A stretch of DNA of 6,928 nucleotides from an uncultured Anaerococcus sp. (lineage in GTDB: Bacteria; Bacillota_A; Clostridia; Tissierellales; Peptoniphilaceae): the NCBI GenBank assembly GCA_902488555.1, contig CABTWT010000060.1, forward strand, positions 1 to 6,928. The letters are read 5' to 3'. Numbering within the stretch: the stretch's first letter is position 1; each line of letters starts with the position of its first letter. The notes beneath the pieces are model-generated. The model made no database searches. It was not told the DNA's origin and saw only the letters and a program-made list of their open reading frames with translations. This document shows, piece by piece, positions 1-6,572 of the stretch. A program made the position numbers and the translations under genes.

Positions 1-32
1 GACTGGAGTTCAGACGTGTGCTCTTCCGATCT
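1..32 (+). other. Illumina TruSeq adapter remnant (artefact)
   Basis: These 32 bases equal the 3'-terminal 32 bases of the Illumina TruSeq read-2 adapter (it begins GACTGGAGTTCAGACGTG and ends CTCTTCCGATCT). This is not biological sequence: it is untrimmed library adapter left at the end of an assembled contig. Genomic sequence begins at 33. Nothing should be annotated across the 32/33 junction. Confidence 0.97.
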
Positions 33-33
33 T

Positions 34-72
34 GATGAAATAACAAAGGGATCATCAATCCCAGTTTGGTAA
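34..72 (+). CDS. Possible 3' tail of an upstream gene
   Basis: Directly after the adapter one frame reads 12 codons (DEITKGSSIPVW) and then TAA at 70-72. It could be the last residues of a gene truncated by the contig end. The stretch is so short that one open frame is expected by chance, and no family can be recognised. The weak inverted repeat GGGAT-CATCA-ATCCC (48-52 / 58-62) lies inside it and has no T-run. Treat as a hint only. Confidence 0.22.
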   Translation, partial: DEITKGSSIPVW

Positions 73-76
73 AATC

Positions 77-104
77 TTTAAATGTTATAAAAATCACGTA
101 TAGT
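77..104 (+). promoter_or_regulatory. Candidate promoter of the gpx operon
   Basis: TTTAAA (77-82) and TATAGT (99-104) are separated by 16 bp, ahead of a good ribosome site at 121-126. The -10 box is one base from consensus and the -35 box matches 4 of 6. In such AT-rich DNA this match is only moderately informative. No PerR-box-like palindrome was found around it. Confidence 0.35.
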
Positions 105-131
105 AATAGCATCGTAAAATAAGGAGTTACT

Positions 132-614
132 ATGACAGAGATTTATGACATAATTGTTAAAGATAATAAGGGTGATGATATATCCCTTGAAAAATATAAG
201 GGTAAGGTACTTTTGATAGTAAATACTGCAACAGAATGTGGATTTACTCCCCAATATGATGCCTTGCAAAACTTATATGAAAGATACAAAGATAGAGGCT
301 TTGAAATATTAGACTTCCCATGCAATCAATTTGGAGGACAAGCTCCAGGAAGTGACCAAGAGATAGCTAATTTTTGCACATCAAACTTTGGAACAACTTT
401 TGATAGATTTGCCAAAATTGATGTAAATGGAGAAAATGAAGCAGACTTATATAAGTTCCTAAAAAATGCCCAAGGGGGAATTTTCGGGGATAAAATCAAG
501 TGGAATTTTACCAAATTTCTTGTAGATAAAAATGGAAATGTAGTTAATCGCTACGCTTCTCAAAAAAAGCCGGAAAATATCTCTAAAGATATAGAAAAAT
601 TATTGGATGACTAA
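132..614 (+). CDS. gpx: Glutathione peroxidase family protein (2-Cys, thioredoxin-type likely)
   Basis: A 160-residue cytoplasmic thiol peroxidase of the glutathione peroxidase family, reducing H2O2 or organic hydroperoxides. The length is normal for bacterial members and there is no signal peptide. The catalytic tetrad is visible: peroxidatic Cys36 in [11 protein letters not shown], Gln70 in FPCNQFGGQ, and Trp124-Asn125 in KWNFTKF. The enzyme has Cys, not selenocysteine, at the active site. Cys82 (EIANFC) sits where the resolving cysteine of thioredoxin-dependent 2-Cys members lies, so the reductant is probably thioredoxin rather than glutathione (family knowledge, not shown here). Start ATG 132 is fixed by AAGGAG at 121-126, five bases upstream. 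The stop overlaps the next gene by 8 bp (ATGACTAA), implying cotranscription and translational coupling. The likely role is peroxide defence. Confidence 0.95.
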   Translation: MTEIYDIIVKDNKGDDISLEKYKGKVLLIVNTATECGFTPQYDALQNLYERYKDRGFEILDFPCNQFGGQAPGSDQEIANFCTSNFGTTFDRFAKIDVNGENEADLYKFLKNAQGGIFGDKIKWNFTKFLVDKNGNVVNRYASQKKPENISKDIEKLLDD

Positions 615-1101
615 AATGGACAAACTAGTGCAATTAGCAAAAGATTCAATTAAATACTACGAGGAAAACAAGGCTTATTTAAAGGACTATGATGAAGAAT
701 TTAAGAAAAACAACAATGGCGCAATCATTGTGGTTAGCCAGGAAGATAGGATTGAAACAAGTGGTTCTATCTATCCAACCCGTTCTGATATAGGTCTTGA
801 TGTGATCTATGAAGCAGTCAACGCTACTATATTTAATAATGGAGTAGATTTGGTAAACTATGGCATAGATGATTTGTACATCATGGTTTATGAAGTAGTT
901 AAGGTCAAACAAATCCAATATATGGAAGAATTTGGTATGTACCATGGCCTAGTTGTCAAATACAATAATGAAGACACCATGGTATTTAGAAATGACTATG
1001 AGTCTGACTATCAAATGTTTGAAGATGCCCTAGATAAGGCAAATGTTGATAGCCAGGATGTGTTTTCCCTATATAAATTCAAGGTGGTAAAACATATCTA
1101 A
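607..1101 (+). CDS. Divergent AMMECR1-like domain protein
   Basis: A 164-residue soluble protein (155 if Met4 at 616 is the start). The order of motifs resembles the AMMECR1 domain: an N-terminal [12 protein letters not shown] helix, then GAIIVVS (38-44), [18 protein letters not shown] (53-70), a DLYIMVYEV strand (89-97), a central GLVVKYNN segment, and the ending EDALDKAN...[18 protein letters not shown]1 proteins have a strongly conserved LRGCIG motif before the PT element; here the equivalent is [10 protein letters not shown], with the Arg-Gly-Cys lost. The biochemical function of AMMECR1 is not firmly established, and this copy may have diverged. In many bacteria AMMECR1 is linked to Memo and a radical-SAM protein; neither is visible here. 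ATG 607 lies inside the end of gpx (8 bp overlap). ATG 616 has a weak GGA eight bases upstream, so the start is uncertain. The similarity is judged by eye. Confidence 0.6.
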   Translation: MTKMDKLVQLAKDSIKYYEENKAYLKDYDEEFKKNNNGAIIVVSQEDRIETSGSIYPTRSDIGLDVIYEAVNATIFNNGVDLVNYGIDDLYIMVYEVVKVKQIQYMEEFGMYHGLVVKYNNEDTMVFRNDYESDYQMFEDALDKANVDSQDVFSLYKFKVVKHI

Positions 1102-1112
1102 GGCTTTTACCC

Positions 1113-1140
1113 TTGACAAGTAGGACTAGATTAGTATTAT
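1113..1140 (+). promoter_or_regulatory. ileS promoter
   Basis: A perfect TTGACA (1113-1118) and TATTAT (1135-1140) with a 16 bp spacer form a good housekeeping sigma-A promoter. It begins 12 bases after the AMMECR1-like gene ends. Transcription would start near 1147, just before the T-box leader, which supports the assignment. Confidence 0.8.
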
Positions 1141-1146
1141 CTATGT

Positions 1147-1343
1147 AGAATATCAACGTTATAGAGAACAGTAACTTATCAATAACTTTAAGAGAGGCGC
1201 TGGCTGGTGAAAAGTGCTAAGGGAAGGATAAGCGAATATCATCTTTTAGTTTGCAAGGTGAAATTATTAGCCTTGTACGAAAGCCAATCGTTAAGAGCAA
1301 AACTATCAATAAGTGGACCGTCTGTATGGACGGTTCTTTTTTT
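1147..1343 (+). promoter_or_regulatory. T-box riboswitch leader of ileS (Ile, AUC specifier)
   Basis: An untranslated leader that senses uncharged tRNA-Ile and lets transcription continue into ileS. Stem I hallmarks are all present: AGTA at 1170-1173 (specifier-loop E side), CTTATC 1175-1180 pairing with GATAAG 1227-1232, AGAGAG at 1191-1196, and distal hairpin GCGCT/AGTGC (1197-1201 / 1213-1217) closing a GGCTGGTGAAA loop. On the 3' side GAAT-ATC-A places the specifier at ATC 1238-1240, an isoleucine codon, in agreement with the downstream gene. A second hairpin CAAGG/CCTTG (1254-1258 / 1271-1275) follows. The T-box proper is AAGTGGACCGTC at 1311-1322; it has TGGACC where the consensus is TGGNACC, so one base of the bulge is missing. 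The start of the leader is estimated from the promoter. Confidence 0.93.
1315..1343 (+). terminator. T-box attenuator (intrinsic terminator)
   Basis: GGACCGTC (1315-1322) pairs fully, with one G-U, with GACGGTTC (1329-1336) around a six-base TGTATG loop, and is followed by seven T (1337-1343). The 5' arm takes in the GG of the T-box UGG, so folding of this hairpin and binding of the tRNA CCA end are mutually exclusive. It is probably also the first terminator met by transcripts running out of the gpx operon. Confidence 0.92.
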
Positions 1344-1358
1344 ATGAAGGAGGTAAAA

Positions 1359-4300
1359 ATGAGTGAATTCAAATCTCTAAACACAAACGATACAAAAAAT
1401 CGTGAAGCGAGTATAGAAGAATATTGGAGAGAAATCGACCTATTAGATCAAACTTTCAAAACACGTGAGGATGCAGAAGAATACATAATCTATGATGGCC
1501 CACCAACAGCAAACGGCAAGCCAGGTATCCACCACGTTATAGCAAGAACCCTAAAAGATATGACTAGCCGTTACAAGAATATGAAAGGCTACAAAGTCCT
1601 AAAAAAAGCAGGCTGGGATACCCACGGTCTACCAGTAGAAATAGAAGTTGAGAAAAAATTAGGATTCCACGACAAAAATGACATCGAAGGCTATGGTATA
1701 GAAAAGTTCAACAAACTTTGTAAAGAATCAGTATGGACCTACTCTGATATGTGGCGCGATATGTCTGACCGCATGGGATTCTTATATGATATGGACCACC
1801 CTTATGTAACCATGGATAATGACTATATAGAAACAGAATGGTATCTATTAGATAAGGCCTTCAAAAATGGCTACATCTACGAAGGGGCAAAAGTTATGCC
1901 ATACTGCCCAAGATGTGGTACAGGTCTTGCAAGCCACGAGGTAGCTCAAGGTTACCAAATGGATAAAACCATCACTCTTACAGTCAAGTTTAAGAAAAAA
2001 GATACAGAAAACGAATATTTCCTAGCATGGACAACAACACCATGGACACTTCCATCTAACGTTGCCCTATCAGTAAATCCAGACCTTGACTATGTAAAAG
2101 TATTTGATAAAACTGACAATGCTTATTACTATATGGCAAAATCCTTGTGTGAAAATCTGATGACTGACCATGAATACGAAGTGGTAGAAACTCTCAGGGG
2201 TTCTGATATGGAATATATGAAATATGAGCAACTACTTCCATATGTAGATGTCAATGAAGAAAAGGCCTTTATAGTAACACTTGCAGACTATGTTTCTGCA
2301 GAAGATGGTACAGGTATAGTTCACTCTGCACCTGCCTTTGGTGAGGACGACTATCAAATTGGTAGAAAATATGGTCTAGATTTCGTTCAACCTGTTGATA
2401 AAGAAGGTAAGTTTACAGATACTCCTTGGAAGGGCCAATTCATCTTTGATACCAATGAAGATATCTGGCACCACCTTGTAAATGAAGGCAAAGTCTTCAA
2501 AAAACAAACTGTAGAGCACAACTATCCACACTGCTGGAGATGCCACACACCACTTGTTTACTATGCAACACCATCTTGGTATATAGAGATGAGCAAGTTT
2601 TCTGATAAGTTAGTTGAAAACAACAAGTCTGTAAACTGGTATCCACCAACTATAGGTGAAAAGCGTTTTGGAAACTGGATAGAAAATGTAAAAGACTGGG
2701 CTATATCAAGAAGCCGTTATTGGGGAACACCACTTAATATCTGGCGCTGTGATGATTGTGGCCACACTAGGACAGTAGGATCTAGAAAAGAACTGGCAGA
2801 GCTTGCCATAGAAGACATAGATGAGAATATAGAACTTCACAGACCATATGTGGACGAAGTTTCTATCAAGTGTGACCACTGCAATGGAACAATGCACCGT
2901 GTACCAGATGTAATTGACGTTTGGTTTGACTCAGGAGCTATGCCATTTGCCCAATTACACTACCCATTCGAAAATAAAGACCTATTTGAAAACTACTATC
3001 CAGCAGACTTTATCTGTGAGGGTATAGACCAAACTCGTGGATGGTTCTACTCACTTATGGCTATATCAACTATAACAACAGGCAAGGCACCATACAAAAA
3101 TGTTTTGGTAAATGACCTAGTGGTTGACAAAAACGGCCAGAAAATGTCTAAGTCAAAGGGCAATACCCTAGACCCATTTGCATTATTTGACAAGTACGGG
3201 GCAGATGCAGTGAGATTCTATTCCCTATATGTATCACCACCATGGATGCAAACAAAATTTGATGAAGCTGGTTTGGTTGAAGTAAGAAACAACTTCTTTA
3301 GAACCTACGAAAATGTCTACAACTTCTTTAGCCTATATGCAAATACTGACAATCTTGGTATAGAAGACCTTAAAAATATTGGGGAAGTAAAATTAGAAAA
3401 AATTGATAAGTGGTTATACTCTAGACTAAACACACTTATAAAAGAATACAGTGAACAAATGGAAGTCTTTGATTACAACAAGGTCGTTCACTTGATATCT
3501 GACTTTGTAGTAGAAGACATATCAAATTGGTACATCCGCCGCAATAGAAAGAGATTTTGGGTAAGTGAACTTACAGATTCCAAAAAGGCAGTATATAAAA
3601 CAACTTATGATGCCCTAATAACCATTGCAAAACTAATTGCACCAATTACTCCTCATATTGCAGAAGAAGTTTATAGAAACCTAACAGATGAAAAGACAGT
3701 TCACACCCAAATCATGCCAGAAGCAAATGATAATCTCATAGATGAGAGCCTAGAGGCTGATATGGACTTAGTAAGAAAAATTGTAAACTTAGGCCGTGCA
3801 AGCCGTGAGAAAGAATCTATCAAGGTTCGTCAACCGCTAGCAAAAATCATAGTAGACGGTTCTTACCAAGAGAGTATTACTAACTTAATCCCTCTAATCA
3901 AAGAAGAGCTAAATATAAAAGAAGTAGAATTTGCAAATGATCTTTCCGAATTTATGGACTTCTCACTAAAACCAGACTTCAGAGTTGTTGGCCGTATTTT
4001 CCAATCAAAGGTAAATGATTTTGCAAAATATTTGGCAAGTGTAGATGCCAAGGACTTTGTAAACCAAACTAACGAGGGACCTGTTGAGATTGATCTTGAC
4101 GGCGAAAAATACCAAGTCACAAGCGACTACCTAGATGTAAGAATCTCTGCCAAAGAAGGTTTTGATGTGGAGATGAACGGCAATGTCTTTGTAGTTCTAG
4201 ACACTGAAATCACAGAAGATCTAAAAGACGAAGGTTATGCTCGTGAATTTATTTCAAAAATTCAAAACTTGAGAAAAGACTCTGGATTTGAAGTGACTGA

Positions 4301-4472
4301 TAGGATCAATATCTCTTATGGAGCAGATGAAGATTTAAGCAAATCATTAGAAAAATTTGCCGATGAAATCAAGAAAGAAACTCTAGCAGATAGTCTAAAT
4401 ATAGAAGACTTATCAGCAGAGGAAATAGAGTTAAATGATAAGAAGATTAAAATCGAAATAGAAAAATTATAA
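1359..4472 (+). CDS. ileS: Isoleucyl-tRNA synthetase, IleS2 type with GIHH motif
   Basis: A 1037-residue cytoplasmic enzyme that activates isoleucine with ATP and loads it onto tRNA-Ile. Start ATG 1359 follows AAGGAGGT (1347-1354); in-frame upstream codons lie in the T-box leader and are not used. Visible parts: catalytic N-terminus DGPPTANGKPGIHH (46-59), HGLPVE, editing domain CP1 with WTTTPWTLPSN (224-234) and GTGIVHSAPAFGEDD (317-331), WFDSG (522-526) and KMSKS (595-599), then the anticodon-binding region and a long C-terminal domain. Four CxxC pairs (183/186, 392/395, 464/467, 505/508) could bind zinc. The TANGKPG.HH and AGWDTHGLPVE wording and the length mark the IleS2 (eukaryote-like) clade, known for low mupirocin sensitivity. 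The class I HxGH motif is replaced by G56-I-H-H59, with first and third residues swapped. The gene has its own promoter, T-box control and terminator. Confidence 0.97.
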   Translation: MSEFKSLNTNDTKNREASIEEYWREIDLLDQTFKTREDAEEYIIYDGPPTANGKPGIHHVIARTLKDMTSRYKNMKGYKVLKKAGWDTHGLPVEIEVEKKLGFHDKNDIEGYGIEKFNKLCKESVWTYSDMWRDMSDRMGFLYDMDHPYVTMDNDYIETEWYLLDKAFKNGYIYEGAKVMPYCPRCGTGLASHEVAQGYQMDKTITLTVKFKKKDTENEYFLAWTTTPWTLPSNVALSVNPDLDYVKVFDKTDNAYYYMAKSLCENLMTDHEYEVVETLRGSDMEYMKYEQLLPYVDVNEEKAFIVTLADYVSAEDGTGIVHSAPAFGEDDYQIGRKYGLDFVQPVDKEGKFTDTPWKGQFIFDTNEDIWHHLVNEGKVFKKQTVEHNYPHCWRCHTPLVYYATPSWYIEMSKFSDKLVENNKSVNWYPPTIGEKRFGNWIENVKDWAISRSRYWGTPLNIWRCDDCGHTRTVGSRKELAELAIEDIDENIELHRPYVDEVSIKCDHCNGTMHRVPDVIDVWFDSGAMPFAQLHYPFENKDLFENYYPADFICEGIDQTRGWFYSLMAISTITTGKAPYKNVLVNDLVVDKNGQKMSKSKGNTLDPFALFDKYGADAVRFYSLYVSPPWMQTKFDEAGLVEVRNNFFRTYENVYNFFSLYANTDNLGIEDLKNIGEVKLEKIDKWLYSRLNTLIKEYSEQMEVFDYNKVVHLISDFVVEDISNWYIRRNRKRFWVSELTDSKKAVYKTTYDALITIAKLIAPITPHIAEEVYRNLTDEKTVHTQIMPEANDNLIDESLEADMDLVRKIVNLGRASREKESIKVRQPLAKIIVDGSYQESITNLIPLIKEELNIKEVEFANDLSEFMDFSLKPDFRVVGRIFQSKVNDFAKYLASVDAKDFVNQTNEGPVEIDLDGEKYQVTSDYLDVRISAKEGFDVEMNGNVFVVLDTEITEDLKDEGYAREFISKIQNLRKDSGFEVTDRINISYGADEDLSKSLEKFADEIKKETLADSLNIEDLSAEEIELNDKKIKIEIEKL

Positions 4473-4479
4473 GAATTAT

Positions 4480-4519
4480 GACTGATGAAAATAGCTTTAT
4501 TTTTATCAGTCTTTTTTTT
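4480..4519 (+). terminator. Intrinsic terminator after ileS
   Basis: GACTGATGAAAATA (4480-4493) and TATTTTTATCAGTC (4498-4511) form a 14 bp stem with one G-U pair and a GCTT loop. Eight T follow (4512-4519). It begins seven bases after the ileS stop and isolates ileS from the next operon. Confidence 0.95.
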
Positions 4520-4576
4520 CTTTAATAATATAATTTAAGTAATATTATCAAGATAAAAATAAAATACAAACATCTA

Positions 4577-4605
4577 TTGACAAAACGTTTTCTACGGTTT
4601 ATACT
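4577..4605 (+). promoter_or_regulatory. Strong promoter of the acyl-CoA dehydrogenase fusion operon
   Basis: TTGACA (4577-4582) and TATACT (4600-4605) with the optimal 17 bp spacer give a near-perfect sigma-A promoter. An overlapping TATAGT (4605-4610) would need a 22 bp spacer and is less likely. Together with the strong ribosome site at 4629-4636 this predicts high expression unless repressed. The AT-rich stretch from 4520 to 4576 holds no other clear signal. Confidence 0.88.
4580..4593. promoter_or_regulatory. Candidate cre-like operator in the promoter spacer
   Basis: ACAAAACGTTTTCT matches 12 of 14 positions of the CcpA catabolite-response element (TGWAARCGYTWNCW); the two misses are the leading TG. 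It contains the perfect 10-base palindrome AAAACGTTTT (4582-4591). It overlaps the last -35 bases and fills the spacer, where a bound regulator would block RNA polymerase. CcpA control of an acyl-CoA oxidation gene is plausible, but the match is imperfect and rests on one site; another palindrome-binding repressor is equally possible. Confidence 0.33.
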
Positions 4606-4640
4606 ATAGTAAAATAGTAGTGATAAATAAGGAGGTCTCA

Positions 4641-6566
4641 ATGCTATTTAGAACAACTGATGAGCATGAAGCTTTACGTAAAAAAGTAAGAGCTTTTGCT
4701 GAAGAAAAAGTAAAACCAATCGCTTTTGATCTAGATCAAAACAACGAATTTCCTGATGACATTGTAAAAGAAATGGGTGAACTAGGATTTATGGGAATCC
4801 CATATCCAAAAGAATACGGCGGCCAAGGCCTTGATGCAATTTCTTATGCTATAACAGTAGAAGAATTATCAAGAGTTGACGGTGGTGTTGGTGTAATCTG
4901 TTCTGCACATACTTCACTAGGTAGCTGGCCAATATTTGCCTTTGGTACAGAAGAACAAAAGCAAAAATACTTAGTTCCACTTGCTAAGGGAGAAAAACTA
5001 GGTGGATTCGGTCTTACAGAAGAAAACGCAGGTTCAGATGCAGGTGGTACAGAAACTACAGCAGAACTTGACGGAGATCATTACATATTAAATGGCAAAA
5101 AAATATTTATAACCAATGCTCCAAAAGCTGACACATATGTTGTATTTGCAGTAACAACACCAGGTATTGGAACCCATGGTATTTCAGCTTTCATAGTAGA
5201 AAAAGAATTCGAAGGATTTACCTTCTCTGATCACTATGACAAACTAGGTATCAGATCTTCATCTACAGCAGAACTTCACTTTGACAATGTAAAAGTTCCA
5301 AAAGAAAACTTACTTGGCAAAGAAGGTCAAGGATTTAAGATTGCTATGGCAACTCTTGACGGTGGTAGAATTGGTATTGCTTCACAAGCATTAGGTATTG
5401 GTCAAGGTGCTTACGAATCAGCTCTAGCTTATGCTAAAGAACGTGAACAATTTGGTATGCCAATAGCTCACTTACAAGCAAATACATTCAAACTTGCTGA
5501 TATGGCAACTCAACTTGATGCTGCAAGACTTATGATTTATAGAGCTGCAGAACTAAAAGAAAATCATGAAAGATATTCTGCAGAAGCAGCTATGGCTAAA
5601 CAATTTGCTTCAGATCTTGCTATGAAGATTACAACAGAAGCTATCCAACTTTACGGTGGTTCTGGATTTATCAAGGGTGTTGATGTTGAAAGATTCTTCA
5701 GAGATGCAAAAATCACTCAAATCTATGAAGGAACTAACGAAATCATGAGAGTAGTAGTTGGTGCAAGTACGGTTGGTCGTCCTCCCAGAGTTAAAGCAGT
5801 TGGTGGAAAATCTAAACAAGGCCCAATCGCAGGAGTTAGAAAAGGCGAAATCTTTGAGGGAGATCCTAAAGAAGCGGTTAAGAATCTAGTAGCAGCTCTT
5901 AAAAAAGACGGATACGACTTCACAGTAGGTATCGATCCTTGGACACCAGTAACAGAAGCTGAAAGAATAGTAGTAGCTGGTCGTGGTATTGGCGAAAAAG
6001 AAAATATGAAGCTAATAGAAGACTTAGCTTACCAAGCAGGCGCAGCTATATCATCATCTAGACCAGTAGCAGAAACATTAAAATATGTTCCACTAGAAAG
6101 ATACGTTGGTATGAGTGGACAAAACTTCAAAAACAACCTTTACATCGGCGTTGGAGTATCAGGTGCAGGCCAACACTTAAAAGGCATCCGTGATGCATCA
6201 ACAATAGTTGCAATCAACAACAGCAAAAATGCTCCAATCTTTGCAAACGCTGACTACGGTATAGTAGGAGACTTCAAAGAAGTACTACCACTACTAATAG
6301 CAGAACTTGACAATGGTGAAGAAAAGAAACCAGCTCCACCAATGAAGAAAGTAAAAAGAAGCAAACCACGTAAGATGGCTCCAAAAGAAGATGTTTATGT
6401 TGACTTAGGTTCAGGTTATGAATATGACCCAGAAGTTGGTGATCCAACACAAGGTATAGAACCAGGAACACCATTTGATAAATTGCCAGATAGCTGGGTA
6501 TCACCAGTATCAGGTGAAGCAAAAGAAGAATTTATCAAAGTAGAATTCCCAGAGGATAGAAAGTAG
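4641..6566 (+). CDS. Acyl-CoA dehydrogenase–EtfA domain II–rubredoxin-like fusion lacking all Fe ligands
   Basis: A 641-residue soluble three-part flavoprotein; no signal peptide. Residues 1-380 are a complete short-chain acyl-CoA (butyryl-CoA type) dehydrogenase: [12 protein letters not shown] (122-133), [20 protein letters not shown] and QIYEGTNEI with catalytic base Glu363. After a linker, about 438-556 match the FAD-binding domain II of electron-transfer flavoprotein alpha: [14 protein letters not shown] (438-451), SSSRP (471-475), VGMSGQ (489-494), GVSGAGQH (505-512) and ADYGIVGD (537-544). EtfA domain I and EtfB are absent. A Lys/Pro-rich linker (560-583) leads to a rubredoxin-like domain (about 585-636) with [18 protein letters not shown] and SWVSPVSG. 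The four Fe ligand positions, exactly spaced as C-x2-C-x29-C-x2-C, are Asp588, Ser591, Ser621 and Ser624. Start 4641 follows AAGGAGGT (4629-4636). The next gene begins six bases after the stop. Likely electron flow is acyl-CoA to FAD to ETF-type FAD; the final acceptor is inferred. Confidence 0.93.
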   Translation: MLFRTTDEHEALRKKVRAFAEEKVKPIAFDLDQNNEFPDDIVKEMGELGFMGIPYPKEYGGQGLDAISYAITVEELSRVDGGVGVICSAHTSLGSWPIFAFGTEEQKQKYLVPLAKGEKLGGFGLTEENAGSDAGGTETTAELDGDHYILNGKKIFITNAPKADTYVVFAVTTPGIGTHGISAFIVEKEFEGFTFSDHYDKLGIRSSSTAELHFDNVKVPKENLLGKEGQGFKIAMATLDGGRIGIASQALGIGQGAYESALAYAKEREQFGMPIAHLQANTFKLADMATQLDAARLMIYRAAELKENHERYSAEAAMAKQFASDLAMKITTEAIQLYGGSGFIKGVDVERFFRDAKITQIYEGTNEIMRVVVGASTVGRPPRVKAVGGKSKQGPIAGVRKGEIFEGDPKEAVKNLVAALKKDGYDFTVGIDPWTPVTEAERIVVAGRGIGEKENMKLIEDLAYQAGAAISSSRPVAETLKYVPLERYVGMSGQNFKNNLYIGVGVSGAGQHLKGIRDASTIVAINNSKNAPIFANADYGIVGDFKEVLPLLIAELDNGEEKKPAPPMKKVKRSKPRKMAPKEDVYVDLGSGYEYDPEVGDPTQGIEPGTPFDKLPDSWVSPVSGEAKEEFIKVEFPEDRK

Positions 6567-6572
6567 GTAAAT

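Noticed and set aside
48..62. Inverted repeat GGGAT-CATCA-ATCCC as a terminator
   Set aside because: Only 5 bp of stem and no T-run follows.
1251..1358. In-frame extension of ileS upstream to an apparent TTG start at 1251, or to ATG 1344
   Set aside because: This stretch is the 3' half of the T-box leader including the attenuator; neither start has a ribosome site, while ATG 1359 follows AAGGAGGT.
4525..4548. Inverted repeat ATAATAT / ATATTAT upstream of the fusion promoter
   Set aside because: Seven AT-only pairs with a 10-base loop in an AT-rich spacer; expected by chance.
4620..4640. GTG start at 4620 adding seven residues to the dehydrogenase fusion
   Set aside because: It lies within 15 bases of the promoter -10 box and its codons are the Shine-Dalgarno region of ATG 4641, which starts the family-typical [10 protein letters not shown] sequence.
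6274..6522. Open frame of 82 codons on the minus strand, and other minus-strand frames of 60-88 codons inside the genes
   Set aside because: They lie antisense to well-supported coding regions, have low-complexity or unrecognisable products and no ribosome sites; they are shadows of the plus-strand genes.
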